The position numbers were made by a program, and so were the translations under genes. The notes beneath the pieces were generated by a model. It did no database searches, had not been told where the DNA came from, and saw only the letters and a list, made by a program, of their open reading frames with translations. From the NCBI GenBank assembly GCA_015069215.1, contig SVJC01000004.1, positions 1 to 47,706 on the forward strand: a stretch of 47,706 nucleotides of DNA. The letters run 5' to 3'. Within the stretch, counting starts at the first letter, position 1. Each line of letters starts with the position of its first letter. Positions 1 to 9,652 of this stretch are shown in pieces. The stretch comes from Oscillospiraceae bacterium (lineage in GTDB: Bacteria; Bacillota; Clostridia; Saccharofermentanales; Saccharofermentanaceae).

Positions 1-1
1 G

Positions 2-667
2 CTCGTCGTCACACGTGACCATAAGGTCCACAAGGAGATATTGGAGGCCGCAAAGCAGTACTGCACACCGGTCTTAAGGACTTCTCAGGCGACATCCGAC
101 TTCTCGTCAGAGCTCGTAAAATACCTCAAGCTGGAGCTCGCTCCGAGAGTATCGATGCACGGCGTTCTCGTAGAGGTCAACGGTGAAGGTATCCTGATCC
201 TCGGCGAGTCCGGCGTAGGTAAATCCGAGACCGCGCTTGAGATCGTAAAGAGAGGTCACAGACTCATAGCAGATGACCAGATCGAGATCAGAAAGGTTTC
301 CGAGACAACGCTTTTGGGCCGCGCACCCGATGTCATCAAGCACCTTATCGAGATCAGAGGCATCGGCATCCTTGACGTTAAGGAGCTCTACGGTGTTTCC
401 GCGGTCAAGCCGCAGGAGAACATCGACTTCGTCATCAACCTCGAATTGTGGGACGAGAAAAAGGTATACGACAGATTAGGTCTTAACGATGAGACCACTG
501 AGATCCTCGGAATAAAGGTTCCTTCGGTAACCATTCCCGTAGGACCCGGACGTAACCTCGCGATTATCGTCGAGGCTGCGGCTATCAACTACAGAGTCAA
601 GAAGATGGGCTACAACGCTGCCCAGGATCTTGTCTCGAGAGTATTCCCGGGTAAGTCGGATGCCTGA
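2..667 (+). CDS. hprK: HPr kinase/phosphorylase, 5' truncated by window edge
   Basis: Open frame continues to the window start ([19 protein letters not shown]...); P-loop [15 protein letters not shown] and [10 protein letters not shown] motifs typical of HprK. Confidence 0.95.
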   Translation, partial: LVVTRDHKVHKEILEAAKQYCTPVLRTSQATSDFSSELVKYLKLELAPRVSMHGVLVEVNGEGILILGESGVGKSETALEIVKRGHRLIADDQIEIRKVSETTLLGRAPDVIKHLIEIRGIGILDVKELYGVSAVKPQENIDFVINLELWDEKKVYDRLGLNDETTEILGIKVPSVTIPVGPGRNLAIIVEAAAINYRVKKMGYNAAQDLVSRVFPGKSDA

Positions 668-1583
668 GCTGAAAGTCAGTGAAAACGTTATATTAAAACC
701 ATATTCAACTTTCCGGACAGGCGGTCCGGCGAGGTTCTTTGCCGAGCCTTCAAACGAGAAAGATCTTTCCGAGGCATTTGATTTTGCCCGCGGAAAAGGC
801 CTTGAGGTCTTCATTTTGGGGAACGGATCAAACTGCCTGATATCGGATAAAGGCTTTGACGGCCTTGTCATCAGGATCGGGAAGCTGATGGGTGACATCT
901 CATCCGAGGAAGGCCATGACGGCCTCACTTATGTGACTGCAGGAGCAGGCTGTCTTCTTTCAAAGTTCGGAAATTACTGTGCCGAAGCGGGATTTGAAGG
1001 CGCTGAGTTTGCCTGCGGGATCCCGGGAACGGTCGGAGGCGCTGTCTTTATGAACGCAGGCGCATACGGCCGCGAGATAAAAGACATCGCAGTAAGCGTA
1101 AGATATTTCGAGAACGGAGAGATCAGGGAAATCCCTGCTTCAGAGTGCGGTTTTGCATATAGGACAAGCCTTTTCGACAAGAAAGCGGAAAACGGTGAAG
1201 ATGCCGTGATCCTTTCTTTAAAGGCAGCACTGCCCAAAGGAGACAAGGAGAAGATCCTCTCATATGTCGAGGAATTAAGGCAGAAGAGGACCGCGAGCCA
1301 GCCTTTGGACGTACCCAGCGCGGGCTCCACGTTCAAGAGACCCGATGGCTATTTTGCCGCAAAACTCATAGAGGATTCAGGCCTTAAGGGTTTTGCGCTC
1401 GATAATTCAGGCGCACAGGTGTCGCCAAAACATGCGGGTTTTGTGGTCAACAACAACGGATCCGCATCAGCTGAAGACATACTCAAATTAATTGATTATA
1501 TAAGCGGTAAGGTATTTGAGGATTCCGGAGTCAGGCTTGAGAGAGAGGTAAGGCTCATTGGTGAATTCGGGGGTAAACGGTAA
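660..1583 (+). CDS. murB: UDP-N-acetylmuramate dehydrogenase (MurB)
   Basis: [43 protein letters not shown] motifs; ATG at 660 overlaps the hprK end. Confidence 0.95.
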   Translation: MPELKVSENVILKPYSTFRTGGPARFFAEPSNEKDLSEAFDFARGKGLEVFILGNGSNCLISDKGFDGLVIRIGKLMGDISSEEGHDGLTYVTAGAGCLLSKFGNYCAEAGFEGAEFACGIPGTVGGAVFMNAGAYGREIKDIAVSVRYFENGEIREIPASECGFAYRTSLFDKKAENGEDAVILSLKAALPKGDKEKILSYVEELRQKRTASQPLDVPSAGSTFKRPDGYFAAKLIEDSGLKGFALDNSGAQVSPKHAGFVVNNNGSASAEDILKLIDYISGKVFEDSGVRLEREVRLIGEFGGKR

Positions 1584-2480
1584 ATGGAACTAATTATTCT
1601 CACGGGAATGAGCGGCGCGGGAAAAAGTGCCGCGGTCCGTTATCTTGAGGATCAGGGTTATTTCTGCATGGACAACATGCCGCCCTATGTCCTTCCTGAC
1701 CTGGTAAACGGGTTCTACAAGGGCAGGAGTGGAGAGGCTTTTACGGTCAGCAAGCTGGCTTTTGTCGTTGATGTCCGTTCGCAGGAGTACTTAGACGGGT
1801 TCTCCGATGCGATGGCGCAGATCGACGAGATGGGAATACCGTATAAGATTATTTTCTTCGAGGCATCGGATCACGTGCTCATTACGCGTTATCAGGAGAC
1901 GAGAAGAAAGCACCCGCTCGCAAAGAACATGTCGCTGATAGATGCCATCAAGGCCGAGAGGACCAAGCTGTTAAATGTCAGGAGCATGGCGACGAACATC
2001 ATCGACACTACCATGCTGAGCGAAAACAAGCTCCGCGCCACGCTGGGCGAGATAATTGATGCCGGCCAGGATAACGGAATGGTCATCTTCGTGGAGTCCT
2101 TCGGCTTCAAGTATGGTGTTCCGGTCGACTGCGATTACTGCTTTGACGCAAGGTTCCTGCCAAACCCCTACTATGTCCCCGAACTCCGTAACCATACCGG
2201 AGAAGAGGCTGAGGTATCAGGCTATCTGGAAGGGTTTGATGAAACAGGCCGTTTCATCGACAAGGTCAAGGACCTTATGTTATTTACTATTCCTTTTTAT
2301 ATAGATGAGGGTAAGGGAAGCCTGCACATCGGATTCGGCTGCACCGGCGGAAGACACAGATCGGTCTACTGCGCCGGAAAGATCGCCTCGCTCCTTGATG
2401 AAGCGGGATACAAGTGCGTCCTTCACCACAGGGACATCGACAAGGAAGCGGCACGCTACGGCAAGACGGAGAACACCTGA
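1584..2480 (+). CDS. rapZ: RNase adapter protein RapZ (YvcJ family nucleotide-binding protein)
   Basis: GMSGAGKSAA P-loop, DNMPP, DARFLPNPYYVPELR, IGFGCTGGRHRSV motifs. Confidence 0.95.
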   Translation: MELIILTGMSGAGKSAAVRYLEDQGYFCMDNMPPYVLPDLVNGFYKGRSGEAFTVSKLAFVVDVRSQEYLDGFSDAMAQIDEMGIPYKIIFFEASDHVLITRYQETRRKHPLAKNMSLIDAIKAERTKLLNVRSMATNIIDTTMLSENKLRATLGEIIDAGQDNGMVIFVESFGFKYGVPVDCDYCFDARFLPNPYYVPELRNHTGEEAEVSGYLEGFDETGRFIDKVKDLMLFTIPFYIDEGKGSLHIGFGCTGGRHRSVYCAGKIASLLDEAGYKCVLHHRDIDKEAARYGKTENT

Positions 2481-3370
2481 TGGAAGGGGAGAGCTTTTCT
2501 TCATCGGTAGGTAACGAAGTCTGTCAGCTTCGTGCGAAAAGCCCGTCCAGGCGGTATTTTCTGGCAGGGCTCCTGTGCTCACAGGCATTGGCCGATCAGA
2601 AGGATATGCCCCTTAAGATCCGTCTCCACATCGACAATGCGGGAAAGCTTGAATCGTTCTTCGATGAAGAGGGATATTCTGCCTCGTTCGAAAATCAGAC
2701 TCTCATGCTGAAGCGAAAGAGATCTGACGTAGGCACCACTCTCCTTGAGGACATGACCTGTGCTTGTCTTTCCGGGACGATACCCGAAGAAGCAGCAGAT
2801 GATGACGGCACCCACAGATTTGAAAGATATTTCATGAGAGGGATCTTCCTCGGATGCGGCTATATCTCGGATCCCGTAAAGACCTACAGGGCTGAATTCC
2901 ACGTAAGCAATGGCGCCTGCGCCATCCTTACCGTGCAGGCACTTCACTCTCTCGGGATCAATGCTTCTCTTACTTCAAGGGACAATTATGCGCAGATATA
3001 TTTCAAGGCCGGCGACAGTGTTTCCGATTTTCTCGGTTACATCGGTGCGGTCAAGGCAGTGCTCGAGTTTGAGAACATCAGGGCCGCAAAGGAACTCAAC
3101 AGGCAGGTATCCAGGACCTTCAACTGTGACGTCGGTAATTCCAGAAGACAGTCGGAGGCGGGTGCTTCGAGGAACGAACTGATAGAGAAGCTCATGAAGT
3201 CGCCTCTTGCGAGTAACCTCACGCCGGAGCTTAAGGAAGCCGCCAAGGCCAATCTGGAGAACCCGGGTGCGTCCATAGCCGAACTCGGCGCCATGATGGA
3301 TCCTCCGATAAGCAAATCAGGCATGAGCCACCGTCTTTCCAAGCTTTTGGAGCTTGCTGAAGGACTCTGA
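2480..3370 (+). CDS. whiA: WhiA-type DNA-binding regulator
   Basis: ATGA overlap with rapZ; RRYFLAGL/FLGCGYISDP and C-terminal LGAMMDPPISKSGMSHRLSKL helix-turn-helix. Confidence 0.92.
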   Translation: MEGESFSSSVGNEVCQLRAKSPSRRYFLAGLLCSQALADQKDMPLKIRLHIDNAGKLESFFDEEGYSASFENQTLMLKRKRSDVGTTLLEDMTCACLSGTIPEEAADDDGTHRFERYFMRGIFLGCGYISDPVKTYRAEFHVSNGACAILTVQALHSLGINASLTSRDNYAQIYFKAGDSVSDFLGYIGAVKAVLEFENIRAAKELNRQVSRTFNCDVGNSRRQSEAGASRNELIEKLMKSPLASNLTPELKEAAKANLENPGASIAELGAMMDPPISKSGMSHRLSKLLELAEGL

Positions 3371-3489
3371 AAAAGACCGTTACCATATATAAAAAACTCT
3401 TGAAATTTGAGATAAAGTTAGAGGCGTGTTAAAATATGCGTTATCTTTTGTAACGGCGGGGGGCCGATTAACAAAGAAGAGGAACGCGT

Positions 3490-5373
3490 ATGAACCGTGG
3501 GGATCAGTACATAGAACCCGATAACAGCTTCTATAAGCCGTCCAGGGACCCTAATGAGACGACCATGATGATGGTCGTTACGCTGACGGTGCTTTTCGTT
3601 ATCCTCACCTCAGTACTTGCCGCGGTCTATTTCCGAAAGACCACATCTACGGAAACTCTTGCCCCCATCGGTTCAGGAAATTCAGTATATATCTCAGTTG
3701 CGTCACCGACGCCTTCCCCGATCCCTCCGCTCTCTCCAAACCAGAACCCGGTACTTTACCCCGGACTTGCGTCCGTCAAGATCAACCCTGAAGCAAAGGT
3801 CGTTGATGATGCCATTCCCTCAAAGCGCGGAATCTCAGAGCAGGTCTTCGTAAACAAGAAGATCATCGACGCAAAGACCGGATACATCAGGAACAATCAG
3901 ATCTATTTCAAGGACCCTGTTGATTTCGGAGCCATCCCCGGTATTTTCACTTTCCGCGGAAACAACTTCCGTAACTGCGCTTCCTTCGGCTATACGAACG
4001 TCGTCGCCGGTACCCTTAACCAGAAATGGGAGTACAACAAGCTCGGCAAGCGTCTTGCTTCCACGCAGAGCTTTGAATGGCAGGGCGTCAGATGGACCGG
4101 TCAGCCGCTGGTAGCCGAATGGCCCGATTCTTTGAGAACGGTCATGAATATGTACAACAGTGCCAAGATGCAGGCTGCTCTGGCAGAGGTCATAATCGCT
4201 TCACTTGACGGTAAGATCTATTTCCTTAACCTTTCAACGGGAGAACCGACCAGAAAGCCGATCGACGTCGGCGCGTCCATAAAGGGAACGCCCGCTCTTG
4301 ACCCCAGAGGATATCCTCTGCTCTATGTCGGCCAGACGGATAACAACGGCGGCAACACGTTCGGTATGTACATCTTCTCCCTCATCGACGGATCGCTCCT
4401 CTGGTCCTATGACGGCTCCGAGGACGGTGCGTACAGGAGCAACTGGTCAGCATTCGATTCATCGCCGATCGTAAGCGGTGAGACCGATACCCTGATCTGG
4501 CCTTGCGAAAACGGCATGATCTATACGTTTGATCTGCACACTTCCTATGTTCCGGGAGCCATTGCCATTTCAGTCGCACCTGAAGTCACGAATTACAAGT
4601 ACATCTTCTCCGACAACACGACTTCCCACATGGGTGTTGAAAGCTCGATCGCATGCTACGGAAACTACGGTTATTTCGTTGATAACACAAAGAATCTCTG
4701 CTGCCTCGACCTTAACACGCTCAAGATGGTCTGGACGAGAGTATTGGGAGATGATTCCGACGTTACGCCGATTATCGATGAGCAGGACGGAGTGCCCTAC
4801 GTATACATCGGGACCGAGGTCGACAACCAGGGCGGAACCGGCAAATACAGCGGTGCCGCATACATCTACAAGATCAACGGGCTCACGGGTAAGATCGAAT
4901 GGCAGTCTTCAGAACCCTGCTACACATTTAACGGTGAGACTTCTGAAACCGACCAGAGCGGCGGATGCTTGGGCAACCCGATCGTAGGAAAGAAGACCAT
5001 CTCAAATCTTGTCATTTTCTCTTTTAGTATGACAAATGATCTCGCTGCGGGTAATAAACTTATTGCTTATGACAAGACCTTGGGTACCAAGGTTTGGGAA
5101 TATAATATGAACATCTATTCCTACAGCTCGCCTGTCGATTTCTACGATTCGGACGGAAACGCTTATATCGTAATCTGCGACTCGATCGGGCAGGTGCACC
5201 TTGTTAACGCTCAGACGGGCGAACGCATTAAGTATATTCAGACCTCGAAGAATCTCGGAACGCCCGAGAAGACATCTTCCGGCATCAATATCGAAGCTTC
5301 CCCGATCGTTTACAACGGTTACATGATCGTCGGTACGACGACAGGAAGCATCTTCGGAATAGTTATCGAATAA
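3490..5373 (+). CDS. Single-TM protein with extracellular PQQ-type beta-propeller repeats
   Basis: N-terminal TM (MMMVVTLTVLFVILTSVLAAVYF), Pro-rich linker, repeated G-K-I-Y-F-L/D-x-x-TG blades. Confidence 0.75.
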   Translation: MNRGDQYIEPDNSFYKPSRDPNETTMMMVVTLTVLFVILTSVLAAVYFRKTTSTETLAPIGSGNSVYISVASPTPSPIPPLSPNQNPVLYPGLASVKINPEAKVVDDAIPSKRGISEQVFVNKKIIDAKTGYIRNNQIYFKDPVDFGAIPGIFTFRGNNFRNCASFGYTNVVAGTLNQKWEYNKLGKRLASTQSFEWQGVRWTGQPLVAEWPDSLRTVMNMYNSAKMQAALAEVIIASLDGKIYFLNLSTGEPTRKPIDVGASIKGTPALDPRGYPLLYVGQTDNNGGNTFGMYIFSLIDGSLLWSYDGSEDGAYRSNWSAFDSSPIVSGETDTLIWPCENGMIYTFDLHTSYVPGAIAISVAPEVTNYKYIFSDNTTSHMGVESSIACYGNYGYFVDNTKNLCCLDLNTLKMVWTRVLGDDSDVTPIIDEQDGVPYVYIGTEVDNQGGTGKYSGAAYIYKINGLTGKIEWQSSEPCYTFNGETSETDQSGGCLGNPIVGKKTISNLVIFSFSMTNDLAAGNKLIAYDKTLGTKVWEYNMNIYSYSSPVDFYDSDGNAYIVICDSIGQVHLVNAQTGERIKYIQTSKNLGTPEKTSSGINIEASPIVYNGYMIVGTTTGSIFGIVIE

Positions 5374-5390
5374 AAGGTTAAGGCAACGTG

Positions 5391-5801
5391 ATGGAATTTG
5401 ATGTGGCATATGACAATATCTCCGTTCTCGAAGTCGGCATTACGGCTTTTGGCAACGAGGGCTATGCGGTCAAGTATGATTTCATCAAAAAGGTGATCCA
5501 GTGGCGTGACAGCTACATGTGGAATAACAACTTTACCCGTTCCCTCAACGAATCCGATTACAAGACCTTGAAAGAGGAACTGCCCAAGAGCGGAATGCTC
5601 GAGTGGATGAAGGGATATAACAATGGTCTTTCCGCAGATTTCGGCGATGAGTCCGCCGTTTTGGGAGAGTGGAAGATCACCGTTGAGTTCGAAGACGGCA
5701 CAAAACTCGTTGCAGGTGCCGAACAGCATTTCCCCAAAAAGTGGAAGCTTCTCAAGTCTCTTATCGAGAGAACTACAGGCTGCAGTTTTGTCCTCAGATA
5801 A
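5391..5801 (+). CDS. Hypothetical protein (137-aa frame opens at GTG 5388)
   Basis: Intact ORF between co-oriented genes with matching codon usage; no family recognised. Confidence 0.6.
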   Translation: MEFDVAYDNISVLEVGITAFGNEGYAVKYDFIKKVIQWRDSYMWNNNFTRSLNESDYKTLKEELPKSGMLEWMKGYNNGLSADFGDESAVLGEWKITVEFEDGTKLVAGAEQHFPKKWKLLKSLIERTTGCSFVLR

Positions 5802-5881
5802 GGCTACGTTTACCTTGCGGCTCTTTATATAGTAGGGTAAAATCTATCTCACACTATTTATATTGATCCGGAGGTACCGGT

Positions 5882-6367
5882 ATGAGCGACAAGAGAGCTG
5901 ATTACCTGTCATGGGACGAGTATTTCATGGGCGTTGCGTCACTTGCTTCAAAGAGGTCTAAGGACCCCAACACACAGGTAGGCGCATGCATCGTAGACAG
6001 CAAGAACTACATTATCTCTGTCGGATACAACGGAATGCCTCTCGGATGCTCTGATGATGAATTCCCGTGGGACAGGAACGGCGGCACGCTCGATTCCAAG
6101 TATGCTTACGTTACACACGCTGAACTTAACGCGGTCTTAAACAGCAAGACTGCGGATCTTGACGGCGACACGGTCTATACGACACTGTTTCCCTGCAATG
6201 AATGCACAAAGGCTCTTATCCAGAAGAAGGTAGGAAGGGTCGTTTATCTTGACGACAAGTATCACGACACCGAGACTGCCCAGGCAGCAAGACGCATGTT
6301 CGATGCTGCAGGAGTAAAGTACGAGAAATACGAGCCTACCGGCAGGAACATCAATCTCAACCTCTGA
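5882..6367 (+). CDS. dCMP/cytidine deaminase family protein (ComEB-like)
   Basis: HAELNAVLN zinc-binding HAE motif and PCNEC motif; GACIVDSKNYIISVGYNGMP; SD ggaggt upstream. Confidence 0.88.
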   Translation: MSDKRADYLSWDEYFMGVASLASKRSKDPNTQVGACIVDSKNYIISVGYNGMPLGCSDDEFPWDRNGGTLDSKYAYVTHAELNAVLNSKTADLDGDTVYTTLFPCNECTKALIQKKVGRVVYLDDKYHDTETAQAARRMFDAAGVKYEKYEPTGRNINLNL

Positions 6368-6379
6368 GGTCCCCAATTT

Positions 6380-8389
6380 ATGAAGCTTGGAACAAATACC
6401 CGCAAGGCATCAGTCCTGATCGTTGCGATCCTTCTTATATGCATGTTTCCCGTAAACGTTTTCGCGGCGCCCTCGGGAAAAGCAAAGGGCAACTGCTGGG
6501 GCAGCGGCGGCCAGTTAACGGTCGAGCTCTCCGGCTGCAGCGGATATAAGACCATCACGGTTACCGCGGAGTTTTCGGGCACAATAAAGAAAGCTTCGGG
6601 ATGGGGTTTTGATTCATATAAGATCAGCGGCAAGAGGGTTATCGCGACTGTTTCCTCGTCCGGTCCCAACAAGTGGGCCTTCAACGGAAGCGTCGGCATC
6701 CAGGTCGACGGCAGCAATGTTAAGTCAGCCAAGCTCATTTCGGTAAAAGGAGACGGTGAGGAAGGTTCCGTCTCGGGAAACAACGGAAACACCAATGCCT
6801 CAAATGAGGGCAACGGCGGACCGACAAAGGCTCCCGCAAGGAACGTAAAAGGCGAAAAGGGCGATGACTGGCTCACGACAAAGGGCTCGAAGATAGTCGA
6901 CAAGAACGGTACCGAGGTCTGGCTGACCGGCTGCAACTGGTTCGGATACAATACCGGAACAAACCTTTTCGACGGCGTATGGAACTGCAATCTCAAGGAG
7001 GCCCTCCGGTCGATCGCAGACCACGGATTTAACCTTCTCCGCGTCCCAATGTCATCCGAGCTCATCCTCCAGTGGAAGAACGGGCAGTATCCCAAGGCAA
7101 ATTACAACAACGCTTATAACGAAGAACTCAACAAGATGAACTCTCTTGAGATCTTCGATTATGTTCTGTCGCTTTGCGAGCAGAACGGAATGAAGGTCAT
7201 GATAGACATTCACTCGGTCAAGACCGATGCCGCCGGACATAACTACCCGGTCTGGTTCAACGGGAATATTACCGAAGCCGATTTCATAGAATCCCTCAGA
7301 TGGATGGCCGCCAGATATAAGGACAATGATACGATAATCGCATTTGACCTTAAGAATGAACCTCACGGGAAACCTTCCGAGTCGCCCCGCGCAATCTGGA
7401 ACGATTCAGACGATCCCAACAACTGGAAGAAGGTCGCCGAGAAGACGGGCAAGACCATCCTTAAGGAAAACCCCAATGTCCTGATCGTCATCGAGGGCAT
7501 CGAGTGCTATCCGAAAGACATCAAGGCCAACAACTTTACGTCGACCGACCAGAAGGACTACCACACCACCTGGTGGGGAGGAAACCTGATGGGCGTCAAG
7601 GATTACCCGATAGACCTGGGCTCAAAGGAGTTCAATAAGCAGATCGTCTATTCGCCTCATGATTACGGCCCGATCGTCTACAAGCAGCCCTGGTTTGAGA
7701 GCGCGTTCACATATGAATCGCTGAAGAAAGATGCCTGGGATCCGTACTGGCTCTTTATTGCCGACCGTGACATTGCACCGGTCCTCATCGGCGAATGGGG
7801 CGGATTCATGCAGGGCGATAACCTGACCTGGATGAAATACATCAGACAGCTGATAGACGAGAAGAAGCTCAACCACATTTTCTGGTGCTTCAATGCGAAT
7901 TCGGGTGACACGGGCGGACTGGTCAAAGATGATTTCAAGACCTGGGATGAAGAGAAATACAATCTTGTTAAGGAAGTTCTCTGGCAGAACGGTTCCGGAA
8001 GATTCGTAGGTCTGGACCACAAAGTCCCGCTTGGAGCGAACGGAATATCCCTTTCGGATTTTTCGGGAAAGATCGTCAGGATTGAATCCGAAACGACCAC
8101 GTCCCAAAAGCAGACTGAGAGCGAACCCGCTTCTTCGTTAGAGGAAACGACGGCTTTGCAGACAGATGCTGAGACTATGCCTGCTCCCGCCGGAAGTGAA
8201 AAAACACCCTCCAACGTGCGAAGGATCGTTTTGGCAGTTATAATAATTACTGTAAGTTTGGGAGTATGCGTTCTGGCAGTGGTGGCAGGAACCAGGGCTG
8301 CTTCAAAGAACGCTTCCAAGACTGCAGATGATAAGGAGGACTCCCTGACCGGCGGAGATTCCGCTGACAAGGAGAACGCTGATGATTAG
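6380..8389 (+). CDS. Membrane-anchored glycoside hydrolase family 5 endoglucanase with N-terminal CBM-like domain
   Basis: Signal peptide; beta-rich N-terminal domain; GH5 signatures DLKNEPHG and LIGEWGG; C-terminal TM ([22 protein letters not shown]) plus acidic tail. Confidence 0.85.
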   Translation: MKLGTNTRKASVLIVAILLICMFPVNVFAAPSGKAKGNCWGSGGQLTVELSGCSGYKTITVTAEFSGTIKKASGWGFDSYKISGKRVIATVSSSGPNKWAFNGSVGIQVDGSNVKSAKLISVKGDGEEGSVSGNNGNTNASNEGNGGPTKAPARNVKGEKGDDWLTTKGSKIVDKNGTEVWLTGCNWFGYNTGTNLFDGVWNCNLKEALRSIADHGFNLLRVPMSSELILQWKNGQYPKANYNNAYNEELNKMNSLEIFDYVLSLCEQNGMKVMIDIHSVKTDAAGHNYPVWFNGNITEADFIESLRWMAARYKDNDTIIAFDLKNEPHGKPSESPRAIWNDSDDPNNWKKVAEKTGKTILKENPNVLIVIEGIECYPKDIKANNFTSTDQKDYHTTWWGGNLMGVKDYPIDLGSKEFNKQIVYSPHDYGPIVYKQPWFESAFTYESLKKDAWDPYWLFIADRDIAPVLIGEWGGFMQGDNLTWMKYIRQLIDEKKLNHIFWCFNANSGDTGGLVKDDFKTWDEEKYNLVKEVLWQNGSGRFVGLDHKVPLGANGISLSDFSGKIVRIESETTTSQKQTESEPASSLEETTALQTDAETMPAPAGSEKTPSNVRRIVLAVIIITVSLGVCVLAVVAGTRAASKNASKTADDKEDSLTGGDSADKENADD

Positions 8390-9356
8390 TTACGGATTGT
8401 TGGATAATTCATTTCTCGAAAGGCTTCTCTGGATAGGGATACCTCTTGTGCTGCTCATTCTCGTGATCGCCTTTGCCGTCTGGCGTTTTCTTGAAGACCG
8501 CAAGGCCAAGCGTGAAAAGGCATGGGCTGTCGAAAGGCGCAAACTTGAAATAGTTGACGGCGTGGAAGACCGCACTGATGACGGCGGAAGGAAGATGCGC
8601 GAGGCTGAGAGGGCCAGAAGAGAAGCTGAAAAGCGTGCAAAGGAAGCCGCTGAGACCACAAACACCTTAATAGGCGGAAAGAGCGAAGCTGAACGTGAAG
8701 AGAGCAAAGCCGAAGATGTCTTCGGACAGCTTGGAATTTCTTCCAAGAAGGCTGCGAAAATGGACTATGAGCGTGACCAGCTCGTTATCAACGGCTATCT
8801 CCAGAAGTCCAACACCGCTCCGATAAGACCGGTATATTCAAATACTTTGGAAGCCAGACGCGAACAGAAGGCTGAGCTGGATTCGGATCAGGTAGGCGAG
8901 GAGGCAAACACTCCTGCGCTGGTTACAGATTCTGCCGCACCTGCAAAGATCAAGCCCACCAATCTTAAAAGACCTACTTCCGCAAAAGTCGGGAAAGGCT
9001 CGGTTGCCGATTACATAAGAAGAAGGGCGACAGACGAGGAAGAAGACGATTCCCCCATGATGAGTAACGTCATGCGCCCCGAGATCGGGACCGAAGTCGA
9101 AAACGCAGTGGTAGAGCGCCCTGCCGAGGTCCAGGCGGAGAAGCCTGACATTATGAAAGTCGGCGAAGAGGCGATCCTTCCTGCCGCCGAAAAGCCGGTC
9201 GAGGGCTTCAAATCTGCAGCCCATGAGCCTGTCAGGCACAAGAGGCCGTCTTCGAGCGTGAAGCGGAAGAAAGTTGAAGCTCCTACCCGTCCCGGAAGCG
9301 GTGAAGTAAAAGCAGAACCTGATTCGATAACGGGACAGGGCGTTAGGGATGCATAG
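8382..9356 (+). CDS. Hypothetical protein: N-terminal TM and long charged, low-complexity tail
   Basis: Starts inside the 3' end of the GH5 gene (8-nt overlap); [23 protein letters not shown], then K/R/E-rich tail. Confidence 0.75.
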   Translation: MISYGLLDNSFLERLLWIGIPLVLLILVIAFAVWRFLEDRKAKREKAWAVERRKLEIVDGVEDRTDDGGRKMREAERARREAEKRAKEAAETTNTLIGGKSEAEREESKAEDVFGQLGISSKKAAKMDYERDQLVINGYLQKSNTAPIRPVYSNTLEARREQKAELDSDQVGEEANTPALVTDSAAPAKIKPTNLKRPTSAKVGKGSVADYIRRRATDEEEDDSPMMSNVMRPEIGTEVENAVVERPAEVQAEKPDIMKVGEEAILPAAEKPVEGFKSAAHEPVRHKRPSSSVKRKKVEAPTRPGSGEVKAEPDSITGQGVRDA

Positions 9357-9454
9357 ATAAACATCAAAATATTTTTTGAAGATAAAAATCTGCAATTTCA
9401 ACAAAATAGGGCGTTTGCGGTTTTTACACTTTTGTAGAAAAAACTGATTTTCTC

Positions 9455-9482
9455 TTGTTTTTTGCCATAGGCACTGTATAAT
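9455..9482 (+). promoter_or_regulatory. Putative sigma-A-type promoter for the 9545/9645 unit
   Basis: TTGTTT (9455-9460), 16-nt spacer, TATAAT (9477-9482). Confidence 0.6.
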
Positions 9483-9544
9483 AGAGTTGTTAACAAAATG
9501 TTAACGCTTCGTTAAATTATTTATGTCCCCAGGGAGGGTACCTG

Positions 9545-9652
9545 ATGACGGCAAGCAATAAGTTGAGCAGGATTATTGCGGTCTTTTTATGTGCGGGTTC
9601 GGAACTGAATGTTTGTGGGCATGATGCCTGTGAGGTGACTGTTCATGGATAA
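9545..9652 (+). CDS. Short upstream ORF (35 aa), translationally overlapping the 9645 gene
   Basis: Strong SD (agggaggg) before ATG; MTASNKLSRIIAVFLCAGSELNVCGHDACEVTVHG; TAA at 9650-9652 lies 5 nt past the A of the next ATG. Confidence 0.45.
   Translation: MTASNKLSRIIAVFLCAGSELNVCGHDACEVTVHG

Noticed and set aside
6262-7095. 277-aa minus-strand ORF
   Set aside because: Antisense to the deaminase 3' end and GH5 gene; Pro/Phe/Ser-rich artefact.
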